From Ditylenchus dipsaci (lineage: Eukaryota > Nematoda > Chromadorea > Rhabditida > Anguinidae), in assembly GCA_004194705.1 (NCBI GenBank), contig SADC01001279.1, forward strand, positions 806,001 through 870,000: a DNA stretch of 64,000 nucleotides, given 5' to 3'. The notes beneath the pieces were generated by a model, which saw nothing but the letters and a program-made list of their open reading frames with translations, was not told the origin of the DNA and did no database searches. A program made the translations under genes and the position numbers. This document shows positions 1 to 11,284 of the stretch, in pieces. How positions within the stretch are numbered: the stretch's first letter is position 1; the number at the start of each line of letters is the position of its first letter.

Positions 1-528
1 CAAGCAAAAGAATCTTAAACAAGAGATGCGAAATCTTAGACACAAGAGGATCCTCATAAAGTTGTGCCTTATATCACTATAGTAGAAAAAATAGAGAGAG
101 CGAAAAGATATAAGAAAACACACCCGATCGCAAAAAAATTAAGAATGAATTTCGAATTTTAAATCCTTGGCGTTATGGTAAGGCGTTTAGTAGGCATAGG
201 GGCGTTTGGCGGTTGGCGTGACAAATGTCACAAAAACCGCCAAACGTCTTAACAAAACGCCAAGCTTTTGAAATTTGAATTTCATTATTGTTTTTTGTGC
301 GGTCGTGTGTGTTTTTTGCTATTTTTGCTCTCTCGTTTTTTCTCAAAGTCTCATTTCGGATATTGTGAATGTTTGTGGGTGATTTTCTATACCGGCGATT
401 CTTATTGAATACATCTTAGATACACTGTAATTTCTCTAGATATCTCAGTGAAACTCAACAATCGCGGTGACCACTCCGTCAACCGGGTGAATGGTGGGCT
501 CCGACTGAACGGCGGACAGCCAATGAAC

Positions 529-640
529 GGGAAAGGCCGTGCGTACTAAACTATGCGTTTTGTGCGGAATTTTACGCTGAGCATGATGGCCATGATGAAT
601 TCCGCACAAAACGCATAGTTTAGTGCTCACGGCCTTTCCC
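529..640. repeat. 43-bp-arm hairpin
   Basis: Arms 529-571 and 598-640 are almost perfectly inverted (GGGAAAGGCCGTG...GCGGAATT) around a 26-nt loop. Related single arms with the words CTATGCGTTTTGTGC and TTTTACGCTGA occur at 4625-4672 and, more diverged, at 59816-59875, so this is the end of a dispersed element family. Confidence 0.8.
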
Positions 641-1449
641 ATGTTAAAAAATTCAGATAAGACGGTGAAGGGTTGGCTAAAACATGTTAGGAATAAAACC
701 TCGTACATTTTTAAGAATGTAGTCACTATAACAACACCACGTCTTAACTACTACAAAAAAATCTCCATAGTGAAAACAATTTCAACTTTATTCAGCCTCA
801 AAATAATAACAACTCGTAAACAAGGGTTAGACAACAAGTATTTCTGAACTCTCAATTTTTCATTACTTCATGATTCGGCTTACAACGTCGAAGTGGCTGT
901 GCTGGTAACGGATGGTGGAAGTAGGACCCGGAACCAGAGGAGTTCTCAGCTATAATTTTAAAAATCACGTTCATGCAATCCATTCTTCTTTGAACTAAAG
1001 ACAAGAACTGACACACGTCTATAACTTAACCGTATAAAAATCTTACAAGCCCATGTAAAATGAAGATCTGCGCAAATCCAATCGGACACAAATCGAAAGT
1101 CCCATCCGCCATCAAAAGGTTGCATTGAGCAGATGCCTGAAGTCATCTTCTGAAGCGAAAATCACCACTCCACATTTTTGATCAGCCAGCGAAAGCCATC
1201 TGCAGATCAAACGAGTAATCAGAGGATATAGTATAATCAAAAATCTACCAACCTTTCTTCATTTTTCATAACAAAGGCGCGATAAGTGTTTTCGTACATC
1301 TCCGGCGGTTCGTAAGGATTCTTCACATTAGTTGCCGCCATCTTCCTTCGGCGATAGTACTGATTGCGGACGCTGTTCCAAGATGGAAAGAGAATTGCAA
1401 TCGAATCCGGCTCCTTTCCTGTTTGCCCAGCATGTTTGGCCACCTTAAA

Positions 1450-1635
1450 GCTACGTTCACATAACCAAAATCTCACCCCCACACCCAGACCCACAGTCGT
1501 GTTCACAATAAAATTTAACTAGTCAAAAGTGACTAGTGCGAGTGTGGGTGCGGGTGTGAGATTTGATTGTTCACATAAAGAGTGTGGGTGTGGGTGCTGG
1601 TGTGGCTGTGGTTCTGAGCGCTATTGTGAACGTGC
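1450..1635. repeat. Fold-back MITE with CACACCC-rich arms
   Basis: The left arm starts CTACGTTCACA and the right arm ends TGTGAACGTGC; both continue into CACCCACACCCAC-type words in inverted orientation around a ACTAGTCAAAAGTGACTAGT palindrome at 1519-1538. Confidence 0.75.
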
Positions 1636-1841
1636 CTTTTCGGTCACGTCGGCGTTAGTCCACTTGAAGTCCTCCATCTTAAGAAAGCAAGATGAACTAA
1701 TGAACAACACAAGGTAAAGAATGACAAAATGCCTTACAAAGTTGTAAGAATCTATCGGGATATCGGGGAAAATATTATGAGAAACACACACAGAAAAAAA
1801 ATACACGACCGCACAAAAAACAATAATGAAATTCAAATTTT

Positions 1842-2229
1842 GGTACTAATTCGGTTTACACCCCACCCCATTTTTTATTTTTTTTTGCATTTGCTATTTT
1901 TGGTCGTGTTCTTGTTTTTTTGTGAGCTCGAAAATTTTGTCTTCATTGTTCTGTCTCATATACTGTGTCCATCTTTTTTGTTGTAGGAATGGAAGAACTC
2001 CGCAGTTCAAGAGAAGGCACAAGCTAGAATATGGCATACATCGTTCTGTTTTTAAAAGTTATGTCTCAGATTTTGTTTGGCGTCGAAAGTTCAGTGGAAA
2101 TGATAGTATGTTTTATTTATGGTCTCAGATTGTTGAACTGTATGTATGTGAATAAATAAAATATGTTTGTCGCAACATAGAAACCGATAAACCCAAAAAC
2201 TGGGGTGGGGTGTAAACCGAATAAGTACC
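1842..2229. mobile_element. 388-bp hAT-type MITE with 8-bp duplication
   Basis: CAAATTTT is duplicated exactly at 1834-1841 and 2230-2237. The inverted ends start GGTACT[A/T]ATTCGGTTTACA and run about 30 bp. The element interrupts the right arm of the enclosing inverted-repeat element, whose left arm preserves the uninterrupted sequence. Confidence 0.9.
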
Positions 2230-2315
2230 CAAATTTTAAAAGTTTGGCGTTTTGTTAAGACGTTTGGCGGTTTTTGTGACATTTGTCACGCCAACCGCCA
2301 AACGACTACGCACCC

Positions 2316-2357
2316 GTTTAGTAACTTTTCGGTAATTTTACCGAAAAGTTACTAAAC
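2316..2357. repeat. Perfect 20-bp-arm hairpin between 14-bp direct repeats
   Basis: GTTTAGTAACTTTTCGGTAA and its exact complement flank a TT loop. AACGACTACGCACC is present both just before (2301-2314) and overlapping the end (2355-2368). Confidence 0.85.
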
Positions 2358-2368
2358 GACTACGCACC

Positions 2369-3145
2369 AAGCTAGGGAGTACCATAAGTAGGCTGCGTGA
2401 GGGAATTCGGGTATTACAAAACGCTTCGCGTTTAGTACTAAAGCCTAGAGCAACGCTTCGCGTTGCGAGTTCGAAATGGTAAAAGATAGAAGCAACCTGG
2501 CCACTTCGCGTCCCTTGGGGTACGATCACTATACCATGACTATTAAACCTGCCCGCTATGCGTCCCTTAGGGTAACATGACGACGAAGTGACCGTTAAAC
2601 CTGGCCTTTTATTGCTAAAGTCTTGCCACGCCATAAACAGTGGATAGGAATTAATTTTTTTCTCAAAAGTAGTCAAGTCATCTTTTTGACACCACTTTTC
2701 CTGGAAATATTGTAAATCCCACCCGTTTTAGTAGTTTATCCCGTAAAACTTTAAAAATGTGTTATTTATATTTAGCAAGCATGTAGACCTAAAACTAGTT
2801 TTCTTATGAAGTATGCTACAGGGTAGCCCAATTTTTTTGAACTATTTCTTTTGAGCACAACTTTTTAAAATCGTGTTGTTATGACTGGATCTTTTTTATT
2901 CGAAAAGGGATAAGATAAAAATTTGGTTGACATTTCATTTGTCATTTTACAATAAAAAAAATTTTTATGTTTGGTTAAAGCTTCTATTAATTTTTAGTAA
3001 AAAGTGATTGTACGAATATGCCTTGGCAAACCGTAACAAAGCCCCTCAGTAACTCTTTTTTGCACAACAAAGTTGACGACAACAAATCTCAACACTCATC
3101 TAAGAAATCACACGGTTTTAGATCCGGAGAATATGGAAATCATGT
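2369..3145. other. No gene recognised
   Basis: The minus strand has a 112-codon open frame (2338-2676), but it runs through short internal repeats (CGCGAAGCG-type words at 2416-2470 and two CGTCCCTTxGGGTA blocks at 2508 and 2562) and has no protein-like features. The rest is AT-rich and featureless. Confidence 0.4.
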
Positions 3146-3391
3146 CGACCCTAGTAGCGAATAACCCACCCTCCCCAACGATTTTCACCTTTTTTACTTT
3201 AGTAAAAAGTACCCAAATTTATGTCCCAGACCCCGGAAAATGTGCGCAAACTCTTTATTAGTCACAACTTCCGTACGCTGGCCTACCCCAAGCCTCAGGG
3301 CTAAGCCTAAACTTGTTGTTTGCAAGGGTAGTTACAGTAATTTTAAAAGGTCGGGTTGTGGGGGGGGGGGGGTTATTCGCTACTAGCGCCG
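3146..3391. mobile_element. MITE with CTAGTAGCGAATAACCC ends (copy A)
   Basis: The inverted ends CTAGTAGCGAATAACC bound ~245 bp that includes a run of 13 G near the right end (3359-3372). Its interior (CGTACGCTGGCCTACCCCAA, TTTAGGCTTAGCC) is shared in inverted order with the element at 14822-15269. Confidence 0.75.
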
Positions 3392-3950
3392 CCATGTCAT
3401 ATTCAGAATTTCCCTTTTCATTAATTGTCCTGTAGGCGCTTGTCCGAAGTTTAAGTCCAAAATCTCCAATCAGCATAAAAATAAAATTTTATCATCGTAA
3501 AATGACGAATGAGGTGTCAAACAAATTCCTATCTTTTCCTGTTTCGAATAAAAAAATATGGTCATAACTGCATGTTTTTAAAAAATGTGAGCAAAAGGAA
3601 TAGTTCAAAAAATGTGGCTACCCTGTATATTTCCTCTATTAGCTCCCCATGCTCTAATAACTCTTCACCCTCAAATAAGTACCCACCACACGAACCTTAT
3701 ATCTCAGTTTAGAGCAAACATTTCTCTAATATGTTTCTTTCTTTTACTTAGTTATCACGAGTTTACCCGATTACGTTTTTCATATTTTGGTTGAGCACAC
3801 TAAAATCGCAAAATCGACCTCAAAATTTTCAGCTTTTTCAGAGGTTGAAAAATAACTCCTCATGGGGAGTTAACACAGGAAATACGTTAAGTTTTTAATG
3901 AGATTTTAAAAAGTTGGCGGGATAAAGCTGACTCGACAAACCTTACAATG
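3392..3950. other. No gene recognised
   Basis: AT-rich sequence with scattered short open frames and no conserved domain. The two overlapping plus-strand frames at 3509-3794 lack splice or coding features. Confidence 0.4.
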
Positions 3951-3965
3951 TCTAAAAATTACCTT

Positions 3966-4326
3966 CATCAGGCAGCAGGGGTGGTTCAACATAGTTCTTG
4001 GACTGTAGCTGTAGAAAGGCATTCTTGGACCTTGACTGCCAGGCTTCTGGAGGTAGTTGTTGAGCACTGGGTGTGGTAACACTCTCTCTGACATTATACC
4101 TGAGTACTTCTTCATTCTGTTGCTCTCTAGAATTAGGATGGTTGGTTGTGGATGATGTTTCTGTAGTATTTTGTTGTTGAGAGGAGGATTCTCTAGAGAC
4201 AATTGGGTTGGCCACCAGCATGTTGGCAAATAAAATTATTAACAGCAATAGGGTATATGAGGAGAATGAATTAAAGCTACAACTCCAACACAAATTTCTG
4301 TTTTTCGACGAAGCACTCCAAGGCAT
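3966..4326 (-). CDS. First exon(s) of a probable secreted protein
   Basis: ATG at 4326 follows a TTTCAG acceptor by 41 nt. The frame encodes a basic start, then YTLLLLIILFANMLVANP, a good signal peptide core, then a Ser/Thr/Gln/Asn-rich stretch (SSSQQQNTTETSSTTNHPNS) and a tail ending EPPLLPDEG. The exon probably ends at a GAAG/GTAATTT donor near 3967; the next exon was not found. The composition suggests a secreted or single-pass protein with an unstructured ectodomain. Confidence 0.45.
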
Positions 4327-5072
4327 GTCAAAATACTAAGTACAGAGTCCACAGTTCTCAGGACCTGAAAGTTGAATGAGTAAGCCCAATATAAAAATGA
4401 TTATAGCTAGGGTAGCGTGCAACTATAAGGAAATTGGTTGGGAGCCCTTCCCACGAATAAGAAATTAAAAACAAAGTATGTCGCCCAAGGCAATCACTCA
4501 AATTTTGGCCAATTTATTTGAAATATTAACTTTTTACATAGGAAATTATCAGGAAACAACTTTTGTTTTTTGGCAGGGCACGTAATCTTTCTTTTTTTTC
4601 TTTTCTTTTAAAGTTCTTTTTACACGGGAAAGGCCAAACTATGCGTTTTGTGCAGAATTTTACGCTGAATGTGATGGTATTAAGAATCAGGACTGTCCCA
4701 TTTCTACCTTTAATCTTTATTGAATCAGTTGGACGGCGAGAATTTATCACAGAAAAGTTGACTGTGCCAAATTATGCGTTTTTTTTCAAAATGGCTGAAA
4801 AATTTCGGAAACATGAGGGATTCGAAAGTGTAAAGCAACTTCTGAAGTTCTATTAAAAACTTGTTTAAATCTCTTCACGCTTGTGCAAATCCTGAATTCT
4901 GATCGGATTCATACTCAAAGTCGTCGATTTACAGTTAAAACTGCTTTTAGAATATAAAAGTCTAATTTCTAATTCGGTTAAAAAAATTAACATTTGACTT
5001 TCGAAAAGACTCGAAATTCACTATTCGAATGTCTATTGTCTTGGAAGGAATTAGAAATTTGACTTTAATATT

Positions 5073-5840
5073 GGTTAATAATTTTTTCTGTGGCAAATTT
5101 ACTTTTTTGTAGCAAAAATGTTTTTTTTTGTGGCAAATTTTTTCTGTAGCTAATTTACTTTTTTTTGTGGCAGATGTACTTTTTTTGTGGCAAATTTATT
5201 TTGTAGCAAATTTACTTTTTTTGTGGCAAATTTACTTTTTTGTGGCAAATTTACTTTTTTTGTAGCAAATCCGATTTTTGTCTGTAGCACATATACCGTA
5301 TTCTCTCTAATAGGCCGACACCCTCTAATAAACCGACACCCCTACTTTGAGGGACCGTATCTCAGTCCGAAGAAAAAAAATTACATCGCTGTTTATTGCG
5401 TTTTCTTAGTTCCCACGAGCTCTATCGATTCCGCTTTTTCGATTTTGGATTTTCACCCGAAAATGTCGAGTTCGACCCAAAATTTTCACGATTTTTGAAG
5501 GGTTGAAAAATAAACCGACATGTCGGCCTATTAGAGAGAATACGGTACTTGTTAGTGCGCTTATTTATTTCTAAAAATTTCAGAAACATATATATATCTG
5601 TTGATACGCTTGATCCGCATACCGTTTTCAGTCTTTTTAGACTGAAAACCGGTTTTCGAGAAAAGTGAACTGAGAATTTTGGTTTGGTCCAGCACCCGAA
5701 AATTCCAAATTCCTGAAAGATCATAGGCAGTTGGCAGAAGATCCCACTTGTACCCGGCTATTTCGGCCAACACTCTTTTCTTTTTGTTAACATTTTTGCT
5801 ACAAAAAAAAGTAAATTTGCCACAGAAAAAATGATCAACC
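5073..5840. mobile_element. 768-bp TIR element with exact 9-bp duplication (Mutator-type)
   Basis: TTTAATATT is duplicated at 5064-5072 and 5841-5849. The inverted ends start GGTTxATxATTTTTTCTGTG. The left end carries an array of about 10 copies of a TTTACTTTTTTGTGGCAAA-like unit (5090-5280). The longest plus-strand frame simply translates this array. Confidence 0.88.
5296..5545. mobile_element. 250-bp TA-flanked MITE, CCGTATTCTCT family (copy 1)
   Basis: TA at both sides; ends CCGTATTCTCTCTAATAGG and its exact complement. The interior has a CGATTTTGG/TCACCCGAAAA word pair. It is nested in the 9-bp-TSD element. Confidence 0.9.
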
Positions 5841-6000
5841 TTTAATATTCTAAGAGCAGTTTAAAATGGAAATCGGCTACGCTGAGCATGAATCAGATAT
5901 CAGAATTAAAGATTTGCTAAAAGGTGAAGAGAGTTGAAGAAGTTAGTGATGAAACTTCAGAAGCTGGTTTACTCGTTCAAATCCCTCCTGTTTTCGATTT

Positions 6001-7290
6001 TTTATAAATAAGTTTTTGAGAGCTCTGCTTGAGAGCAGGGTACGTAAATGTACTTTTTAAAAAGGTTTAGGCTAAAGGTGAAAACACCCGTTGAAATATG
6101 TGAATATCCCGTCAAGTTTATTTTTTATACAGTCAAATTCAAATTTCGTGCAAATTATGTAAATCTACCGTCAAAATATGCACAAGGTGGCCCAATATAA
6201 ACGCATGAATGAATTTTAATCATAACTTTCTGGATTTCCGGTACTTTCACAAGATATATTTTTTTATTGAAAGCTGAATAGATGAGAAATCGAATGACAC
6301 TGAACATGCTCGAAAATTGAAATTTCAACACACCCAAATTTTAACGGATAAAAATAACAATGATTCCCTTCACATTTCTAATTTTTTCATCCTTTTAACT
6401 GGTCAAGATTTCGATTTGAAATTTGACAATGAGTTTTAAATTTTTAGAGCAGTTTTACATGTAAACTGACCATGCTGAACACGGATCCGGTGTCAGATTT
6501 TCAAGTTGTAATGCTGAAATTTTTTTGAAAAATTTGCCTTGGTCCCCTGCGGATTCTGGTCAAAATTCGCCTGACTTCCCAACTTCAGAGGCCCAGATAC
6601 CCCGAGCTGCATTGTATATTGCGCACCCATTCGATGCTATCAGGTGCAGTTTTTCGTTTAGATTCTAAAAATGCAATCTATTTTTTTGTGCCTTGGTAGC
6701 GTCACGGGTAAAATCGCATTTTTTGAGAAAAAACATGAATAAAAATTAGGCATATTTCTCTAAATTGACTAAACGTCAGAAATTTTTACACCTTTTTGGT
6801 GAATTTTACAGCCATCTTGTAGAGCTTGTCAAGCAGAGTAAAATAAGCCTGAACATGCAAATGAGCATACACAAAACAGGCCACTCCTGCCCATTTTAAG
6901 GAAAGAGGTCATTTTTGGTGGTTGAAAAAAAACTACTTCACTATAAAAGGCCATAACTCAAATTTTTCAGCATAAATTGGTGTTGGCATCTTAGAACATA
7001 TTTCTCGGCATTAAATTTGGAGTCGTTTGGTATGTAACATGCATGGTAGAAAAAAAGTCGAAAAAAACACGGTGCCAAATTCAAACAAAAAACCTTCAAA
7101 ATGACAGATTATGTCTCTTAAGTGTTGAAATATGGCCTTTTTGGAAGAAAAAAAACCCGATTTATTGAAAAAATGACGAAAAGAGAGTGTTTCATTAAAG
7201 TGACTCGCAAACTAGTATTCCTTTAAATGACCCCTTGTTAGAAAGCGCTTGAGTTGTGCTTTCCAATAGTGTATAGTTTTCCGGAACGAC
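6001..7290. other. No gene recognised; diffuse repeat-like text
   Basis: AT-rich with recurrent phrases (CTTGGTCCCC, CATAACTC) typical of old transposon remnants. No open frame with domain or splice support. Confidence 0.4.
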
Positions 7291-7657
7291 AACCAGCTAT
7301 CATGACGATTGTCATGACTCATGAGTCCCAACTGTCATGACCCGACTGTCATGATTCCAACAGTTATGGGTATATGCATCCCCACAAATATCTTCCCAGC
7401 ATATATCTCGCCAAATCCCAATTTTCCACATTTATTTAACTTGTATTTGTCCTACAACACTACTATACCGTTGTATAGAGATAACTATAGAGAACTATAG
7501 ATAGTTTCCAGGTGGTGCCTTAGATAGTTGTTACCGTAGATATTTGTTTAACCCTGCGCTGATAGTCTTGTCGCATACACATGAGAATGAGCATTATTTC
7601 CATACCAAACTTGATAATAAAATATGAAAAATGGAGTAAAAAATAGGTCGTGCATCC

Positions 7658-7797
7658 CTATCGTAGCTGCCCTAATGAATAAACAACCAAAGTTCCTTCC
7701 TTGTCGTGAGAAACCGCTGAAAGTCTGATTTTTCTGAGACGGTAGTAGGCCAGATCAATATCCTCCGTGGAGGACCACTTGCCACCCTCCACTGAAG
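7658..7797 (-). CDS. Candidate C-terminal exon, unidentified
   Basis: After a CTTCAG acceptor near 7798 the minus strand reads EGGKWSSTEDIDLAYYRLRK, then LVVYSLGQLR and TAG at 7658. It is hydrophilic and unlike the surrounding repeats. The GGKWS start recurs in the candidate exon at 31396-31471. No upstream exon was found. Confidence 0.3.
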
Positions 7798-7914
7798 GAG
7801 ACCGAAAATGACAAGTAAACAAGTTTATTTCAATAACAATCAATGAGACGCACGCAAGAGAATAATCGACAACACAAGAGACACTACCCCGAAGCAAATA
7901 ACCAATACCGATTG

Positions 7915-8150
7915 TAGATGGTGTCCAGGTGGTGCTAGCTAGGTAGGGCGACTACCCAAGTAGTGTTACTCCGTTACTGGTAGAAAGGTAGTGGTATTAT
8001 GTGGAGGTCCTTAGGTAGTGGTACCCAGTTAGTGACGCTCAGGTTGTATAATTGAGGTGGTGGTACCCTAATCGTACTCAAGCATGGGTAGAGGCATCTA
8101 TCCAGGTGGAGGTAACTAGGCAGTGGTGCTCATGTAGTGTTAGTGTATTA
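7915..8150. repeat. Degenerate minisatellite of AGGTAGTGGTAxCC words
   Basis: Words such as CCAGGTGGTGCTAGC, AAGTAGTGTTAC and AGGTAGTGGTACCC recur every 14-20 bp. Similar words in the other sense fill 21115-21500. Confidence 0.65.
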
Positions 8151-8974
8151 TTATCCAAGGGGCAGCGGACTCCGCGCAAATTTTTTTTAATTAATCTTCT
8201 TTGTCTCACGAGAAATTCCTATAATTTCAATTTTTTGTATGATCCCATCTCATTTCTTCTCGACAATCCATTCAGCAACCAAACCAAGTGATCGTCTATT
8301 TGATGAAAATTTTTAAATGTTTTTGAGCTCCAAAACCTGTTTTTGCACTTATTCGAGCGCTCTAAATTTTTTTGTTAATACAGTCGAGTCTCGCTAATCC
8401 GGCACTCCTCGGGACCTGTCCTTGGGTGCCGGATTAGCGGGGGTGCCGTATTAGCAAGGGTGCTTCTAGATGACACCCACTTGGCGTCATTTTTGGGTTA
8501 TGCTAAGCTTTCTTTTAGCATATATTTATTAAAAAGAGATGTCTTTATATCAAGCGTAGACCGTACACAGAAAGGCACTGAAAATTTATCAGGTTGGTCA
8601 GAAAGTTCGCAAGTACCCATAAACACATTTTTCGACCTTTTTGAACAGAACCGTCTTTTAACCTTTCTTAAATTATAACGATTCTATAACAAATAAATCA
8701 TTCATAATCATTCAGTAAAAAATTTATTATTTTAATCATCTTGTTCCATAACTATCCACCATCGACGAATGAAATCCGTCAAGCCGCAACATTGAAACAC
8801 ACGAAAAATTGTAGCTTTGTGAACCATCCTGGAATGTCTTCAAAAATAAGAGTCTAACTGTTGGTTTTTAGTAATTTGACTGCTTTAATGCAAGTAAAAG
8901 ATATTTTTGTGAAGGAGAAAATAGACAAAATTTGACTTTTTGGATAAGGAGACTAGGGTAGAGTCCCTTACATA

Positions 8975-9336
8975 CAGGGTGTTTCAAGAAATTCGCCGGT
9001 TTTGAAATGGGCATAACTTTTTTCAAAGACCGTTTTTCGAATTGCTGTTTTTGCCAATCGTTTTCTCTTGACGGCATTTTGTTTAGTGTATAGTGTGAAA
9101 AACACGGTTTTTGCTTGGTCCCTCTTGTGGTTCTGGTCCTGGTCTATATGGGCGGCCCTTGGATGGCTATATCCCGAACCACAGTGGGTACCAAGCAAAA
9201 GTCGTGTTTTTTGACATTATAAACTAAACAAAATTGCCCGTCAAGAGAAATTGATCTGTGAAAACAAATTTCGGAAAACGGTCTATAAAAAAAGTTATGT
9301 CTGTTTTAAAACCGGCGAATTTCTTGAAACACCATC
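8975..9336. mobile_element. TA-flanked MITE, GGGTGTTTCAAGAAAT family (copy 1)
   Basis: Inverted ends GGTGTTTCAAGAAATTCGCC of about 60 bp. The centre has GTGGTTCTGGTCCTGGTCTA, found in opposite sense in the copy at 21839-22194. Confidence 0.8.
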
Positions 9337-9936
9337 TATATCGGTATATTCTACCGAGCCCTGGTTTCTTTTTTAGCAAATTCAATTCATCGATGGGATT
9401 TAATTATGGAACACGAAGATAACTACTCCTTGGATAAATAATTTGGTAACGCATCGTTATCATTTAAAAAAAGGTTTGAACAAATTGCCAAAAACCAAAG
9501 ACAAATACGTTTAGGGTTGGTCGCGAACTTTCGGACAACCTGAATTTTCAGACAAAATTTAACAATCGAAGGCTATACTATAGAATCCCCCCCCCTCCAG
9601 CTAGCGAAAAATTTACTTTTCCTGAAAGGGAAAGGACCCGTCCCATCTTGTTTCTCGTGCTCTGAATAGGCACGAAAACACTTTGGTTTCCGAAAAATCG
9701 AAAAAAAAATTTTGCGATTTGCCTTGATCCCCAAGGTAAAAAATTTAAGAAATTCAAAAGTAATATTTTTGTGAATTCCCGCCAAAACATTTTTTATGGG
9801 ATTTAGGGCTGTATTGGGAGGGGAAGGGAATAAAAGGGCCACTTTCATGGCAAAATTATTGAAAAAGTGAATTCTGGACTATTTCGGATGTCCTGCCATG
9901 TTTTTCAACTGGGCCGTGGCAAAAAGAGACTCTATA

Positions 9937-10824
9937 CAGTCAACCCCCGCTATAGTGACACCTCGCTATAGGAACACCCACGCTATAGTGACACCTCGCA
10001 GACGATTTGGTTGGTTTTGTCTAAAACGCCTTAGACTAGACCCTCGCTATAGTGACACCCGCTATAGTGACACCCTCGCTATAGTGACACCCCAGGCCGG
10101 TCCCAACAAATAAAAATACCCTCGATATAGTGACACATGTCAAGTTTTGTTAATTAAAGTTGCAACTTTAAGTGAAAGTTCTTTTAAAAACGAATTTCGA
10201 GCTCTCCGTGAATTTCTTCCATATTAATTACGTGGTTTTTGCTTTGTTTTTGCTGCCAATATTCAACCCAATGATGTACATAATGCCGAAAAACTGTAGT
10301 ACAGTTCAAAAATGTCCTACAGTCTTGATTAATATTTGCAATTGTAGTGCAGTTTCTCGGCATTATTCTTGCGACTGCTTTAATGCAATTTATTCATTTC
10401 GGTTTTCTCTCAGGAAACACTATTATTTCGCTATTTAGGCCCGCAACCATCAATTTAGAGCCTGAAAAAATGTGTACGTTAATCCCAGAATTGCGAGTCT
10501 GAATGGAGAATTTATAGTGTTTCCTTGACTAACCTTCGACCAGCAAAATATACATCTTTTAGATTATACTGCCGCATCAGAGCTGTCAAAAGACTTTAAA
10601 AATTGGGTTAAAAGTTGTTAGACCCTAGACGGTATGAGCGTTTGGTTTATACATAAAATTGACAGGTGACTGTATTACCATTTGCTAAACCCTCGATATA
10701 GTGACACTTTTCAAGTAACTTCTCGAAAACCCTCGCTACAGTGACACCCCGCTATAGTGACACCCTCGCTATAGTGACACCCCAAGGCCGGTCCCGAGGG
10801 GTGTCACTATAGCGGGGTTGACTG
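9937..10824. mobile_element. 888-bp TA-flanked element with CTATAGTGACACC arrays
   Basis: TA at 9935-9936 and 10825-10826; ends CAGTCAACCCCCGCTATAGT and its complement. Both ends carry several CTCGCTATAGTGACACC units. A minus- or plus-strand transposase is absent; the open frames at 9898-10438 cross the repeats. Confidence 0.88.
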
Positions 10825-11284
10825 TATGCATTTTATGGTCAAGAGTACTTCTCGGAATCATGTCTAAGGTAAGTGAGTGCGCGCATCTCTAACTCTCAAG
10901 CCCCCTGCGCCCCCTTCGGGCGGGATTCTATAGTGTTACCCAATCGAAAATCAGATTAAACCGTTAAAAAAATCTGTTAATTCACTCTGTGCTTCTTTTT
11001 TAATCTGTTCTTCGTAGAAGAAGTCTTCCAATTGAGACGATTGAAACAAAATATTGATACAAATGTTGTTTAATTAATTTATTTAATACGTCTGCCGGAT
11101 TAATAATACGACTGCCGGATTACTGAGGGTTAGTTAATCGGGAGTGTTCAGCGTTTGAGTGCCGGATTAGCGAGGGTGCCGAATTACCGGAATGCCTGAT
11201 TGTCGAGGGTGAACATTAAGGGTTTTCTTTGGCGGCCAACCAAACTAAGCTCGGGGTGCCGGATTAGCAAGACTCGACTGTAGT

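Larger units (their letters stand above)
60..2304. mobile_element. Inverted-repeat element family with GGCGTTTGGCGGTT ends
   Basis: A 145-bp arm at 202-345 (CGTTTGGCGGTTGGCGTGAC, and further in GTTTTTTGTGCGGTCGTGTG) is inverted at 1790-1841 continued by 2238-2304; the right arm is split by a hAT-type MITE. A second, more diverged copy of the arm lies in inverse order at 60-200. The interior holds the 1450-1635 fold-back and no convincing gene. Confidence 0.7.
4620..6000. mobile_element. Inverted-repeat element interrupted by a Mutator-type insertion
   Basis: About 110 bp at 4858-4968 (AACTTGTTTAAATCTCTTCA, CTGAATTCTGATC, AAAACTGCTTTTAGAATAT) is inverted and diverged at 5855-5965. A third copy lies at 59935-60050. 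The left part also carries the CTATGCGTTTTGTGC end seen at 529-640. Confidence 0.6.
8381..11280. mobile_element. 2.9 kb TA-flanked element with CAGTCGAGTCTCGCTAATCC ends
   Basis: TA at 8379-8380 and 11281-11282. The inverted ends are CAGTCGAGTCT[C/T]GCTAATCC with GGTGCCGGATTAG words repeated inside both ends. CAGT ends and the TA target fit the pogo/Tigger branch of Tc1/mariner, but no DDE transposase frame was found. It contains two smaller TA-flanked elements. Confidence 0.85.

Noticed and set aside
2338..2676. 112-codon minus-strand open frame
   Set aside because: It runs through short internal palindromes and ends inside a hairpin; no protein-like signals.
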